Both the position numbers and the translations under genes were made by a program. From Thiomicrorhabdus aquaedulcis (GTDB lineage Bacteria > Pseudomonadota > Gammaproteobacteria > Thiomicrospirales > Thiomicrospiraceae), in assembly GCF_004001325.1 (NCBI RefSeq), contig NZ_AP018722.1, positions 496,001 to 560,000 on the forward strand: a stretch of 64,000 nucleotides of DNA, in the 5' to 3' direction. A model generated the notes under the pieces. It was given only the letters and a program-made list of their open reading frames with translations. It made no database searches and was not told the DNA's origin. The stretch's first letter is position 1; the number at the start of each line of letters is the position of its first letter. Shown one piece after another: positions 27,018 through 34,949 of this stretch.

Positions 27018-27056
27018 GACTAATTCAAGGCTAATTCAAGGCTAATTAAGGCGTTT

Positions 27057-28046
27057 TTAAAACCGATTTGCGCGGTAATCTTCAAAGGCCTGCTTAATTT
27101 CTTCAGCTGTGTTCATCACAAACGGTCCGCCTTTTACCACGGGTTGGTTCAGCGGCTCACCGCTTATCAATAAAAACCGCGCGTTGGCGCTCTGGCTGCT
27201 GATGGTGACAAGGTTGCCCGCACTGAGCACCGCCAATTGCTGTGCGTTAATGGTGTTGAGTGCGCCGGGTTTACGCACCTCACTCACCTCACCCACTTCG
27301 ATACGGCCTTGATGCACATAAATAAAAGCATTGGCCGTTGCACTCAGCGACTGAGTAAGCGGTGTGCCTGCGTTAAGGTTAACGTCCAAATACGTGGGGT
27401 GAATAATGGGGTTGTCAATAACCCCTTGCGTGCCTTGTTGGGTTTGTCCGGCCACGACTTTAAGGGTTGTGCCATTGTCCCAGGTTTCTAACGGCACAGC
27501 ATCCGGTGCAAACTCTTGGTAGCGCGGCGCTTGCATTTTAAGGTGGCTGGGCAAGTTTACCCACAATTGAAATCCCATTAATAAGCCATCTTGTTGTTCG
27601 GGCATTTCGGAGTGAATAATGCCGCGACCGGCGGTCATCCACTGAATACCACCGGGTTCGATCACGCCTTGATTGCCCGCGTTGTCGTGATGGCGCATGC
27701 GGCCGGCCAGTAAATAGGTTACGGTTTCAAACCCACGGTGTGGGTGGGGCGGAAAGCCACCAATGTAATCTTGCGGGCGATCGGTTCCAAACGCATCAAA
27801 CATTAAAAAAGGGTCTAAATCGGGTAGGTCTGGCTGGCCAATTAACCGTGATAATTTTACGCCATCGCCGTCCGAGGTAGCCAGGCCTGAGTAAATGGCT
27901 TGAATATGCCGTGGCTGAGTTGGCTGCGTTGGCTTTGTATTGGAGGTTGTATTTTGTTGTGCATTTTGTTGTGCATTTTGTTGTGCATTTTGTTGTGCAT
28001 TTTGTTGTGCATTTTGTTGTGCATCCGGTTTTAGGGCGAGGGTCAT
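27057..28046 (-). CDS. Pirin family protein with AQQN repeat tail
   Basis: A 329-residue bicupin of the pirin family. Metal-binding residues are visible in GGFPPHPHRGFETVTYLL and the RGIIHSEMPE segment (two His, one His, one Glu). Pirins are iron-binding proteins, some with quercetin 2,3-dioxygenase activity. The N-terminus is odd: six tandem AQQN units (residues about 9-32) encoded by a 12-base repeat precede the conserved region, which begins near RHIQAIYSG. It is divergent from a LysR regulator, a common arrangement for pirin genes, suggesting that regulator controls it. Confidence 0.88.
   Translation of the reverse strand: MTLALKPDAQQNAQQNAQQNAQQNAQQNAQQNTTSNTKPTQPTQPRHIQAIYSGLATSDGDGVKLSRLIGQPDLPDLDPFLMFDAFGTDRPQDYIGGFPPHPHRGFETVTYLLAGRMRHHDNAGNQGVIEPGGIQWMTAGRGIIHSEMPEQQDGLLMGFQLWVNLPSHLKMQAPRYQEFAPDAVPLETWDNGTTLKVVAGQTQQGTQGVIDNPIIHPTYLDVNLNAGTPLTQSLSATANAFIYVHQGRIEVGEVSEVRKPGALNTINAQQLAVLSAGNLVTISSQSANARFLLISGEPLNQPVVKGGPFVMNTAEEIKQAFEDYRANRF
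27951..28022. repeat. Six perfect copies of a 12-base tandem repeat
   Basis: The unit ATTTTGTTGTGC is repeated six times without a mismatch within the 5' end of the pirin gene, encoding AQQN on the minus strand. As 12 is a multiple of three, copy-number change would alter tail length without shifting the frame. Confidence 0.95.
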
Positions 28047-28216
28047 AATGCGCTCCTTATGAGTGAAACGTCGTTTTGATTGAATAAGTTAACGTTGTCA
28101 TCAGTTTATACGGCTTAAATTGGTTGGTAAATGGTCATATTTTCAATTGATTGTTGCCAGCACAGCAATAAAATAGCCAAATTAATCCATCTATCATTGT
28201 TAAAAGGCGACTTAAA

Positions 28217-29143
28217 ATGGGGCTATTTGAAGAGTTTGAGGTGTTTATTCGTGTGGTCGAAGCCGGCGGTGTGGGTAAAGCCGCCGAGCAGATGAACTTG
28301 GCTAAATCGGTGGTGAGCCGCAGGTTGGCCGATTTGGAGGTGCGTGCCCAAACAAAGTTGATTCAACGCACCACCCGAAAATCGAGTTTAACCGAGGCAG
28401 GGCGTGATTATTATGAGCGTGCTTTGCAAGTAGTGGAGCTGGTGGCGCAAATGCAACATCAAACCCAAGAAGCCCAAGCGCAATTGCAAGGGCATTTAAA
28501 ATTGTCGTTACCCCTATCGTTTGGTTTGCAATATTTAACGCCATTAATGGATGAGTTTGCCAAACGTCATCCTCAGTTAAGCGTGCAGATGGATTTTTCG
28601 GATCGTCAGGTTGATTTGGTGGAAGAGGGTTTTGACTTGGCATTGCGCATAGGCGAACTTAAGGATTCAACCATTCAAGCTCGCAAAATTGTTCCCATTC
28701 ATTTTGTAATGTGCGCCAGTCCCGGGTATTTAGAGCGTATGGGCAATCCAAAAAATCATGAGGCGCTTAAAGAGCATGTCGCTTTAAAGTACGCTCAAGC
28801 CGGTGGCGGAGCTTCTGGTCTAGGAGCATGGCACTTAACAGCGCCGAGCGGTGAGGCGGTGGTGTTAAATTTAGCCTCTAAAATGCAGGCCAATAACGGC
28901 AGTTTTTTAAGTGATATGGCCGTGGCCGGTCATGGAATTTTACTTTCGCCTACGTTTATAGTGGCCGATGCTTTAAGAGCGGGTCTGCTTAAGCCGGTGC
29001 TCACGGATTATAAAGTGGCGTCTGTTGAAGCGTATGCAGTGTACCCTCAAAATCGGTTTTTGGCCGCCAAAACTCGGGTGTTTATCGAGTTCTTGGTTGA
29101 GCAATTGGGCGGTAATCCTTATTGGGATAAGGACTTGTTTTAG
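28217..29143 (+). CDS. LysR family transcriptional regulator
   Basis: A 308-residue LysR-type regulator. The N-terminal winged helix-turn-helix (FEVFIRVVEAGGVGKAAEQM then SVVSRRLADLE) is followed by LIQRTTRKSSLTEAGRDYYE and a LysR substrate-binding domain of the subgroup with DRQVDLVEEGFDLALRIGEL (CrgA/DsdC-like). It is divergent from the pirin gene with a 170-base gap that should hold both promoters and a LysR site. The inducer is unknown. The 159-bp element begins 14 bases after the stop. Confidence 0.9.
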   Translation: MGLFEEFEVFIRVVEAGGVGKAAEQMNLAKSVVSRRLADLEVRAQTKLIQRTTRKSSLTEAGRDYYERALQVVELVAQMQHQTQEAQAQLQGHLKLSLPLSFGLQYLTPLMDEFAKRHPQLSVQMDFSDRQVDLVEEGFDLALRIGELKDSTIQARKIVPIHFVMCASPGYLERMGNPKNHEALKEHVALKYAQAGGGASGLGAWHLTAPSGEAVVLNLASKMQANNGSFLSDMAVAGHGILLSPTFIVADALRAGLLKPVLTDYKVASVEAYAVYPQNRFLAAKTRVFIEFLVEQLGGNPYWDKDLF

Positions 29144-29157
29144 GGCGTATGCTTAAT

Positions 29158-29316
29158 GAGATCTTTGCACGAGTGGATGTACGGTCAAAAATGGTTAAAA
29201 TTCACCTGCTTTTCGTTGGAAAACTTGCGAATAGCCAGCTATTCACTGCGTTTCCTGCCTCAATCAGGCAAATTTTCTCTCATTTTTTTCTCGCACCCCA
29301 CTCGTGCAAAGGCCTC
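29158..29316. mobile_element. 159-bp MITE-like element with terminal inverted repeats
   Basis: The left end GAGATCTTTGCACGAGTGG and the right end CCACTCGTGCAAAGGCCTC are inverted repeats matching at 17 of 19 positions. The element is flanked by TTAAT on both sides (29153-29157 and 29317-29321), a likely 5-base target duplication. It encodes no transposase, so it must have been moved in trans. Related fragments lie at 2353, 4556, 25712, 32331, 43033, 49673 and 54762. Confidence 0.82.
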
Positions 29317-29421
29317 TTAATTTGTGAGCAATGATTTATTTATGGCCACTTTAAGGTCATTTAAGGCCAAGATTTTTGGCTCGCTTATCGCTTAGGTGGG
29401 GATGTTGTAAAAGTGAATAGA

Positions 29422-29826
29422 TTAATGCGATTGCGGTGCGTTTTGTTCAAGTATTTTATGCACAACGTCCAGCAGGCTTTTGGGGGTGAAGGGCTTTTTA
29501 ATCCACGCTTGAACGCCTAAATTTTTGGCGTCAATTTTTACTTGCACACCATTTTCGGCACTGAGCATAATCACCGGGGTGTTGGCGTGGTGCGTTAAGT
29601 TTTTAGTGTGTTTAATAAAGTCTAAACCCGTTTGGGCATCATGGCCTGCAGCGAGCATGTAGTCGGCAATAATTAAATTGTAAATACCTTGTTGAGCAAA
29701 TTGCGAAGCTTGCGCTAAATCTTCGGCAGCATCGACGCTTAACCCCTGGCTTTCTAGTGTCATTTTAAGCAGAGAACGAATGACTTGGGAGTCATCTAAA
29801 ATCAGAATTTTAGGGGGGTTGGGCAT
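29422..29826 (-). CDS. Stand-alone response-regulator receiver protein (CheY-like)
   Basis: A 134-residue single receiver domain. The acidic pair in ILILDDSQVIRS, the phosphorylatable Asp in NLIIADYMLAAGHDA, the Ser of VIMLSAENG and the conserved Lys of IKKPFTPKSLLDVV are all present. There is no output domain, so it probably acts through protein contacts. The frame is open to 29874, but ATG 29826 starts at the conserved region. Upstream DNA (29870-29925) contains an imperfect threefold repeat of about 17 bases (CACAAAAGCTAATG). It is not adjacent to che genes here. Confidence 0.87.
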   Translation of the reverse strand: MPNPPKILILDDSQVIRSLLKMTLESQGLSVDAAEDLAQASQFAQQGIYNLIIADYMLAAGHDAQTGLDFIKHTKNLTHHANTPVIMLSAENGVQVKIDAKNLGVQAWIKKPFTPKSLLDVVHKILEQNAPQSH

Positions 29827-30036
29827 ATTGACTCTTTTAATACTCTTTAATAAAGGTAAAAAGACAGTGGGCACAAAAGCTAATGCACATAAAAGCTAAT
29901 GCACACAAAAACTAACGCGCACAACTTGGTCAATGCGCCTAAGCAGTATAGTGCTAAATGGGTTACAACGCGAATTTTCAAAACTGGCTTAAGTGTTCTT
30001 ATGCTGTAAGTACATTAGACAGGTGGTTTACGTTGC

Positions 30037-30933
30037 TCAAGAATGGTTTAGTTTTAAGGCTTTTATAGAGTAAATATCGTAGCGTGTGTTGGGGCTGCTG
30101 ATATGGGCGGTTGGGAGTATGTTGGTTGTTTTTAGGGGGCTTATTGGCCAATCACACTTGAGTGCAGGGGCATTTTTGGGTCGTTTAACGACTACGCGAT
30201 ATTGGGCAATCCGCAGAGCTGCACTGAGTAATTGTTCGCTGTCTAAGTCCGGGCCAACAAGGGTTTGCAGGGCTTTCATATCTTTTTTAGTGGCGGCGAC
30301 TTTTTTCTTTTCGGGATACATAGGGTCAAGGTACACCACGTCAACGCGATTTTGTGTGGTGTGTGAATCGTTTATCAAATCGTTTTTTAAGCTGTTTAAA
30401 TAGTCGGTGGCATCTATGTTGGTTAGGCTTAGGCGGTTTAAAATAGCGCATAACCCGTCCAAATCGCTCGTTGGGATGTGATGTGTGGTTTGCCCTGCAT
30501 TGGTAAGCTGTTGTTTGGCGCGGGTTAACGCGTCGTTAAGCAAGGCCGCGACGATGGGCGAGCGCTCAATCATGTGGACGTTAAATCCAAGCGATGCCAA
30601 AACAAAACTGTCGCCGCCCATGCCCGCGGTTGCATCGATAATATTGGGCAGACCCGTGGCTAAGTTTCCCATGGCGCGGGCTAACGGTTGGCCTTTGCCG
30701 CCGCCAAACTGGCGGCGATGGGCTTTTTTACCGGCTAAAAAGTCAACCGAAACCGCACCGCTGTCGGGTGGTAAAAGGGCTAAATGCAATGTGGCATTGT
30801 CTTTATCAGGGTTAAGCCAATCCAGCACCATGTCGGCAGGCTGTGCTAGGTGTGAGCACAATGGAAGGTTTAAGGTTGCTTGTAAGGCGTGCGCCCATTT
30901 TGGGTGGTGCTGGTCGTTGATGGCAATAATCAT
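30037..30933 (-). CDS. rsmJ: 16S rRNA (guanine-1516-N2)-methyltransferase RsmJ
   Basis: A 298-residue SAM-dependent methyltransferase of the RsmJ (YhiQ) family. Characteristic blocks: VDFLAGKKAHRRQFGGGKGQ, the SAM motif IIDATAGMGGDSFVLASLG (near residue 96), MIERSPIVAALL and the catalytic YLDPMYPEKKK. It is found essentially only in gammaproteobacteria and modifies G1516 of 16S rRNA. It is slightly longer than the E. coli enzyme owing to an insert near residues 150-185. It is divergent from dacB. Confidence 0.93.
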   Translation of the reverse strand: MIIAINDQHHPKWAHALQATLNLPLCSHLAQPADMVLDWLNPDKDNATLHLALLPPDSGAVSVDFLAGKKAHRRQFGGGKGQPLARAMGNLATGLPNIIDATAGMGGDSFVLASLGFNVHMIERSPIVAALLNDALTRAKQQLTNAGQTTHHIPTSDLDGLCAILNRLSLTNIDATDYLNSLKNDLINDSHTTQNRVDVVYLDPMYPEKKKVAATKKDMKALQTLVGPDLDSEQLLSAALRIAQYRVVVKRPKNAPALKCDWPISPLKTTNILPTAHISSPNTRYDIYSIKALKLNHS

Positions 30934-31050
30934 AAAAATTCAGGTTTGGGCAATGTCATTAAGAGTGATAGTTTAAACTATCACGCCGATTAATGGCGGT
31001 TAAGGTTGGGTTTAAACATGCCGACTGTAAGCAGAGAAAAAGGAAGCCGT

Positions 31051-32324
31051 GTGTTAAAAAGAGTGGTTAAAAACATAAGAGTTACAGCGTGGTTTGTGGC
31101 GTGTCTAAGTTCGCTGTCTTTGAGTGGCTATGCGCAGGGTGTGTGGGCGGAGCAGCCGCATTGGCAGACGTTTAAGCAGTTGCAACACGCCGGCTTGCTG
31201 TTTACCGATGAAAAAGGCCGCGTCTTGCAGGCTCAGGCGGCGAATCGAGCCTTTATTCCGGCGTCCACCACCAAGTTGGTCACGGCTTATTTGGCGCTAC
31301 AACATTGGGGTGCCCAACATCGTTTTAAAACCGAATTTTATCTGCAGGGTAATACGCTGTGGATAAAAGGCTATGGAGATCCTTATTTAGTGTCCGAAGA
31401 GCTGGCACACATGGCCAATCAACTTGCCGTGAAGTTGCGTGCTTTGGGTGTGGTAAAACTCAATGGGCTGCATTTAGACACCGATTATTATTCACCAGGC
31501 CTGGTCATGCCGGGTATTAGTAATACCGACAATCCTTACGATGCCATTCCATCGGTTTTAGCCGCTAATTTTAATACCATAAACATTCAAAAAAAGGCGG
31601 GTCAATTGAGCTCGGCCGAGCCACAAACCCCGTTAACGCAAAGCGGTTTGCAGGTGGCCAAAACCATTGCACGCTTTAAAGAGGGGGGAGGAACGCGCCA
31701 GCGCGTTAACTTAGGCAAAGACCCACGGTTGGCCGAGCGTTATTTTGCCGAGCAGTTAGCGTTTTTTTAACGCAAAAAGGGGTAGAGGTTGCCCCAGTGG
31801 TGCAGTGGAAAACATTGCCTTATTTAGACTCTATAGACCGTAAAGACATTAAGCCTGTGTATGCGCATTACAACAGTTTAACGTTGGCGCAAATAGTCCA
31901 GCCGATGATGCACTATTCCACTAATTTTATCGCCAATCAACTGGCGTTAAATTTAAGCGTTGAGCTCGCCGGTGCACCCGCTAGCCCGCAAAAAATAGCG
32001 CAGGTTTATCAGCAAGCGTTGCGTAAACAATTTGGTTGGCAAGACTTTACCATTGAAGAAGGGGCGGGATTGTCGCGTCAAAATCAACTGTCGCCCCAGC
32101 AGTTGATACAACTGCTTAACGCATTTAGCCCGTGGCGAGAACTGTTGCCCGAAGTGGTGCCTAATGTGTACGCTAAGTCGGGTACATTAATGGGCGTGAA
32201 CGCATTGGCGGGTTATGTTAAGCAGGCCAATAATCAATGGTGGCCGTTTGTGTTTATGATTAATCAACCCGTAACCTACGCCTATCGTAATCAATTGGCA
32301 CAAGAGTTAAGTCAGGTTAAATAG
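31051..32324 (+). CDS. dacB: D-alanyl-D-alanine carboxypeptidase/endopeptidase PBP4, apparent frameshift
   Basis: The two open halves (to 31770 and from 31797) form one class C penicillin-binding protein of about 424 residues. The active-site motifs are FIPASTTKL (SxxK), YSTNF (SxN) and YAKSGTLMGV (KTG-type). A signal peptide follows the start (VTAWFVACLSSLSLSGYAQG). GTG 31051 is chosen over TTG 31006 or ATG 31018 because AAGGAAGCC precedes it directly. One more T in the seven-T run at 31762-31768 joins the halves as EQLAFFLTQKGVEVAP. DacB trims peptidoglycan in the periplasm, which fits the dcw cluster downstream. Confidence 0.82.
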
Positions 32325-32330
32325 AAAAGA

Positions 32331-32405
32331 CCTTCGTTATGGAGATTATGGATTGACCAGGCCTGGTCAGAACGTTTTTAGCCGACAATCGACTCGTGCA
32401 AAGGA
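32331..32405. repeat. Decayed short element containing the palindrome
   Basis: The segment opens with AAGACCTTCG and closes with ACTCGTGCAAAGGACTT, resembling the ends of the 29158 element. An exact GACCAGGCCTGGTC sits inside at 32355-32368. It lies just after the dacB stop and before rnpB. Confidence 0.55.
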
Positions 32406-32471
32406 CTTGTTTTAGATTAATTTGACTTATCGTTCGCGTTTTAAGGGGCTTTAAGATACTATACGCGCCGT

Positions 32472-32855
32472 TAAAGTGGGTTGGACAATCGCGGGAGTTT
32501 TTAAAACTCCGGAGGAAAGTCCGGGCACCATAGAGCGCAATGCCAGCTAACGGCTGGGCGGTGAGAGCCGACGGACAGTGCAGCAGAAAATACACCGCCG
32601 ATGACACGCTTGCGTGAACAGGTAAGGTTGAAATGGTGCGGTAAGAGCGCACCGCGTAACTGGCAACAGGTGCGGCAGTGAAAACCCCATTGGGTGCAAG
32701 ACCAAATAGGGAAACACCGTAATAAGCTTGCTTATTACACCTTGTGGCTCGCAGGGGTTTCCGGGTAGGTTGCTTGAGGTCGGCAGTGATGTCGTATCCA
32801 GATGAATGATTGTCACTCTTTTAGAGTACAGAACCCGGCTTATAAACCCGCTTTA
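32472..32855 (+). ncRNA. rnpB: RNase P RNA, bacterial class A
   Basis: This is the catalytic RNA of ribonuclease P, which matures tRNA 5' ends. Conserved blocks are in the right order: GAGGAAAGTCCGGGC (near 32510), CAGTGCAGCAGAAAATACACC, GGTGCGGTAAGAGCGCACCG, GTGCAAGACCAAATAGGG, GGGTAGGTTGCTTGAG, GATGAATGATTGTC and ACAGAACCCGGCTTAT near the 3' end. The 5' end TAAAGTGGGTT pairs with the 3' end AACCCGCTTTA, fixing a length of about 384 nt. A T-run after 32858 probably ends transcription. Placement upstream of mraZ is common in this class. Confidence 0.96.
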
Positions 32856-33253
32856 ACTTTTTTCTTACTCTTTTATTTCTAATTTCTTACTGGTTTATCC
32901 ATCCAGCGGTCTGTCCGCACATCACGTTGTTAACTTCCTAATTTTTAAGTTTTTTTTAAAATAGTAAAATTTTTTTATTTTGATTTTAATCCCTTCTTTG
33001 CATAACGTAATACACCTTATCTGTGGTTTTTAATTTAGTTAAGCACTATATATTGTGCATTGGGTTAACCAGGCCTGGTTAAAGACTCGCAAAAGTGCAC
33101 ACAGAATCTTGATGTTAAGTCTTAAACCTTATTTTTCTTATGGGTTGCAACCTGTTGAAAATTAACAAAAATATTTTTTAATGCTTGTGCTGTTTTTTGC
33201 ATTTAAAAAGGCTGTAAGTTGTTGTCTTGTAATGAGTTTTTAGTTTTATTGAG
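32856..33253. other. AT-rich region between rnpB and the mraZ promoter
   Basis: About 400 bases without a credible gene. It holds the rnpB T-run, long A/T stretches (32940-33000) that could bend DNA or bind nucleoid proteins, and a CAGGCCTG palindrome at 33065-33082. No tRNA or other RNA was recognised. Confidence 0.7.
33065..33082. repeat. 18-bp CAGGCCTG palindrome
   Basis: A perfect palindrome TTAACCAGGCCTGGTTAA, with A/T in the outer positions in place of G/C. It lies in the AT-rich gap upstream of the dcw promoter and is not next to a stop codon. Confidence 0.85.
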
Positions 33254-33282
33254 TTGACAGTGGTGCTTAAGAGCAATATAGT
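33254..33282 (+). promoter_or_regulatory. Sigma-70 promoter of the dcw cluster
   Basis: A perfect -35 TTGACA (33254-33259) and a -10 TATAGT (33277-33282) are separated by exactly 17 bases, 40 bases before the mraZ ATG. The first MraZ-type box overlaps the -10, so MraZ binding would block polymerase. Confidence 0.88.
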
Positions 33283-33315
33283 GGCATCAAGTGGGGAGAA
33301 GTGGCGGAATGTGGG
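33281..33315 (+). promoter_or_regulatory. Four MraZ-type operator boxes
   Basis: GTGGC (33281), GTGGG (33291), GTGGC (33301) and GTGGG (33311) repeat with an exact 10-base period, that is 5-base boxes with 5-base spacers. MraZ is known to bind direct GTGGG repeats with 5-base spacers to repress its own operon; three boxes are described for E. coli, and a fourth is seen here. Boxes 2-4 lie in the presumed leader. Confidence 0.85.
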
Positions 33316-33321
33316 AGAAAA

Positions 33322-33780
33322 ATGCTGTTTTTTAGAGGAATCAATTCAGTCAGTATCGATATTAAGGGACGCATGGCGATTCCTAAAAAGTATCGTGACG
33401 TGATAGCTCTAAGCAGCCACAACCAGTTGGTTGCCACTATTGATTTACACAGTCCTTGTTTATTAATTTACACATTAGACGAGTGGGAAATTATTGAACG
33501 CAAATTAATGGCGCTCCCCAATGTTGATCCACAAGCTCGTTTGTACCAACGATTGTTGTTAGGGCATGCGTCCGAGATGGAGATTGATTCACAAGGCCGA
33601 ATCTTGTTGCCCAGCTTGCTAAGAGAACACGCCAAAATTGACAAAGAATCTATTCTGCTCGGACAAGGTAATAAGTTTGAGTTGTGGTCGCAAGAAGCTT
33701 GGGATGTTAGTCGTCCTGAAATGATTGAAAATGCAATGACCAATCAAATTTCGGATTCGCTGGCCAGCTTGAGTTTGTAA
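33322..33780 (+). CDS. mraZ: Transcriptional regulator MraZ
   Basis: A 152-residue MraZ with two AbrB-like SpoVT halves: FFRGINSVSIDIKGRMAIPK (residues 3-22) and HASEMEIDSQGRILLPSLLR (near 73-92). MraZ forms a ring and represses the dcw operon. The frame is open from GTG 33301, but ATG 33322 matches the family start and has GGGAG six bases upstream; the boxes overlap this ribosome site. It is the first gene of the cluster. Confidence 0.95.
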   Translation: MLFFRGINSVSIDIKGRMAIPKKYRDVIALSSHNQLVATIDLHSPCLLIYTLDEWEIIERKLMALPNVDPQARLYQRLLLGHASEMEIDSQGRILLPSLLREHAKIDKESILLGQGNKFELWSQEAWDVSRPEMIENAMTNQISDSLASLSL

Positions 33781-33847
33781 ATGTTTAAAAATTGTAAAAA
33801 CGATACAACACGATAGAAAACGATAAAACTGCAAAGGATTGAGTTGG

Positions 33848-34824
33848 GTGAATACATTGGATAATGAATCCTTAGCGAGTAACCCGGAGCACTCGGAAAA
33901 TACGGCGTTTAGTCACTCTTCGGTACTCTTAACCGAATCGGTTGACGGTTTAGCGATTAAGCCCAATGGCATTTATATTGACGGTACGTTTGGACGCGGT
34001 GGTCATTCACGTCATATTCTTAATTCATTAGGTGAGAGTGGTCAGCTGTTGGCCATTGATCAAGATCCGGAAGCGATTGAGTTTGCTAAGAAAAATTTTA
34101 CGGATGCCCGTTTTTCGATTCAGTACGGTAGTTTTGAAGACTTAATTGAATATTGTAGCGCGCGTAATTGGGTCGGAAAAGTGGACGGTTTACTGCTTGA
34201 TTTAGGCGTATCTTCCCCTCAATTAGACGACGCTGAACGTGGGTTTAGTTTTATGCGTGAAGGGCCACTGGACATGCGAATGAACCCTCAGGCCGGATTA
34301 AGTGCCAGAGAGTGGTTGATCGAAGTGGATGAAGCAACGCTCAAGTTGGTGTTACAAAATTACGGTGAAGAACGTTTTTCTGGGCGCATTGCCCGAGAAA
34401 TAAAAGAGGCCAGTGTGCTGGGAACGTTAAACACCACCACCGATTTAGCCAATTTGGTGAAACGCGTTTCACCTAAAACCGAAAAAAATAAACACCCGGC
34501 AACACGAACTTTTCAGGCAATTCGCATCGCGGTTAACCATGAATTGGATGTGTTAAAAAAGTATTAGAAGCCGCTGTAACCATTTTGGCACCCGGTGGCC
34601 GATTGTCAGTGATTAGTTTTCACTCGTTAGAAGATCGAATTGTTAAGGTTTTTATGCGTGACCAATCGATGATAAAAGATTTATTTCCCGATTCACCTAT
34701 TTTAATAGAAGTAGTTGAACCGGTATTAAAACGAGTTGGGAAGCCTATTTTTCCTAGCCAAGAAGAGAGCCGGCACAATCCAAGATCGCGCAGTGCGGTG
34801 TTGAGAGTAGCCGAAAAAATTTAG
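33848..34824 (+). CDS. rsmH: 16S rRNA m4C1402 methyltransferase RsmH (MraW), apparent frameshift
   Basis: It N4-methylates C1402 of 16S rRNA, the same base that RsmI 2'-O-methylates. Seen: [58 protein letters not shown], and after the break [15 protein letters not shown]. The frame ends at 34567, but adding one A to the six-A run at 34555-34560 gives [18 protein letters not shown], exactly the family sequence. GTG 33848 is preferred, with AAGGA ten bases upstream. The full product is about 325 residues, the usual length. Confidence 0.9.
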
Positions 34825-34949
34825 TTGTGGCCTTTTAAAGGTCTCAAGTTATATCTTTAAACCCGGAGTTTAATGACCATCGCCTATTGGAAAAAAGGCC
34901 TAGTTGTGACAACGCCATATTAAAACAGCCATTTATAGAGGACCCAGCC

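Larger units (their letters stand above)
26727..27056. other. Intergenic region between rsmI and pirin gene
   Basis: This 330-base gap between convergent genes holds a perfect 10-bp-stem hairpin at 26775-26804, the palindrome at 27000-27017, and a threefold tandem repeat of about 11 bases (CTAATTCAAGG) near 27020-27050. An 80-codon minus-strand frame across it lacks family features and is not called. No RNA gene was recognised. Confidence 0.7.

Noticed and set aside
27951-28022. CRISPR-like array
   Set aside because: The 12-base units are contiguous with no spacers and lie in frame in a protein gene.
32317-32816. Minus-strand ORFs across rnpB
   Set aside because: The region is a well-supported RNase P RNA on the plus strand.
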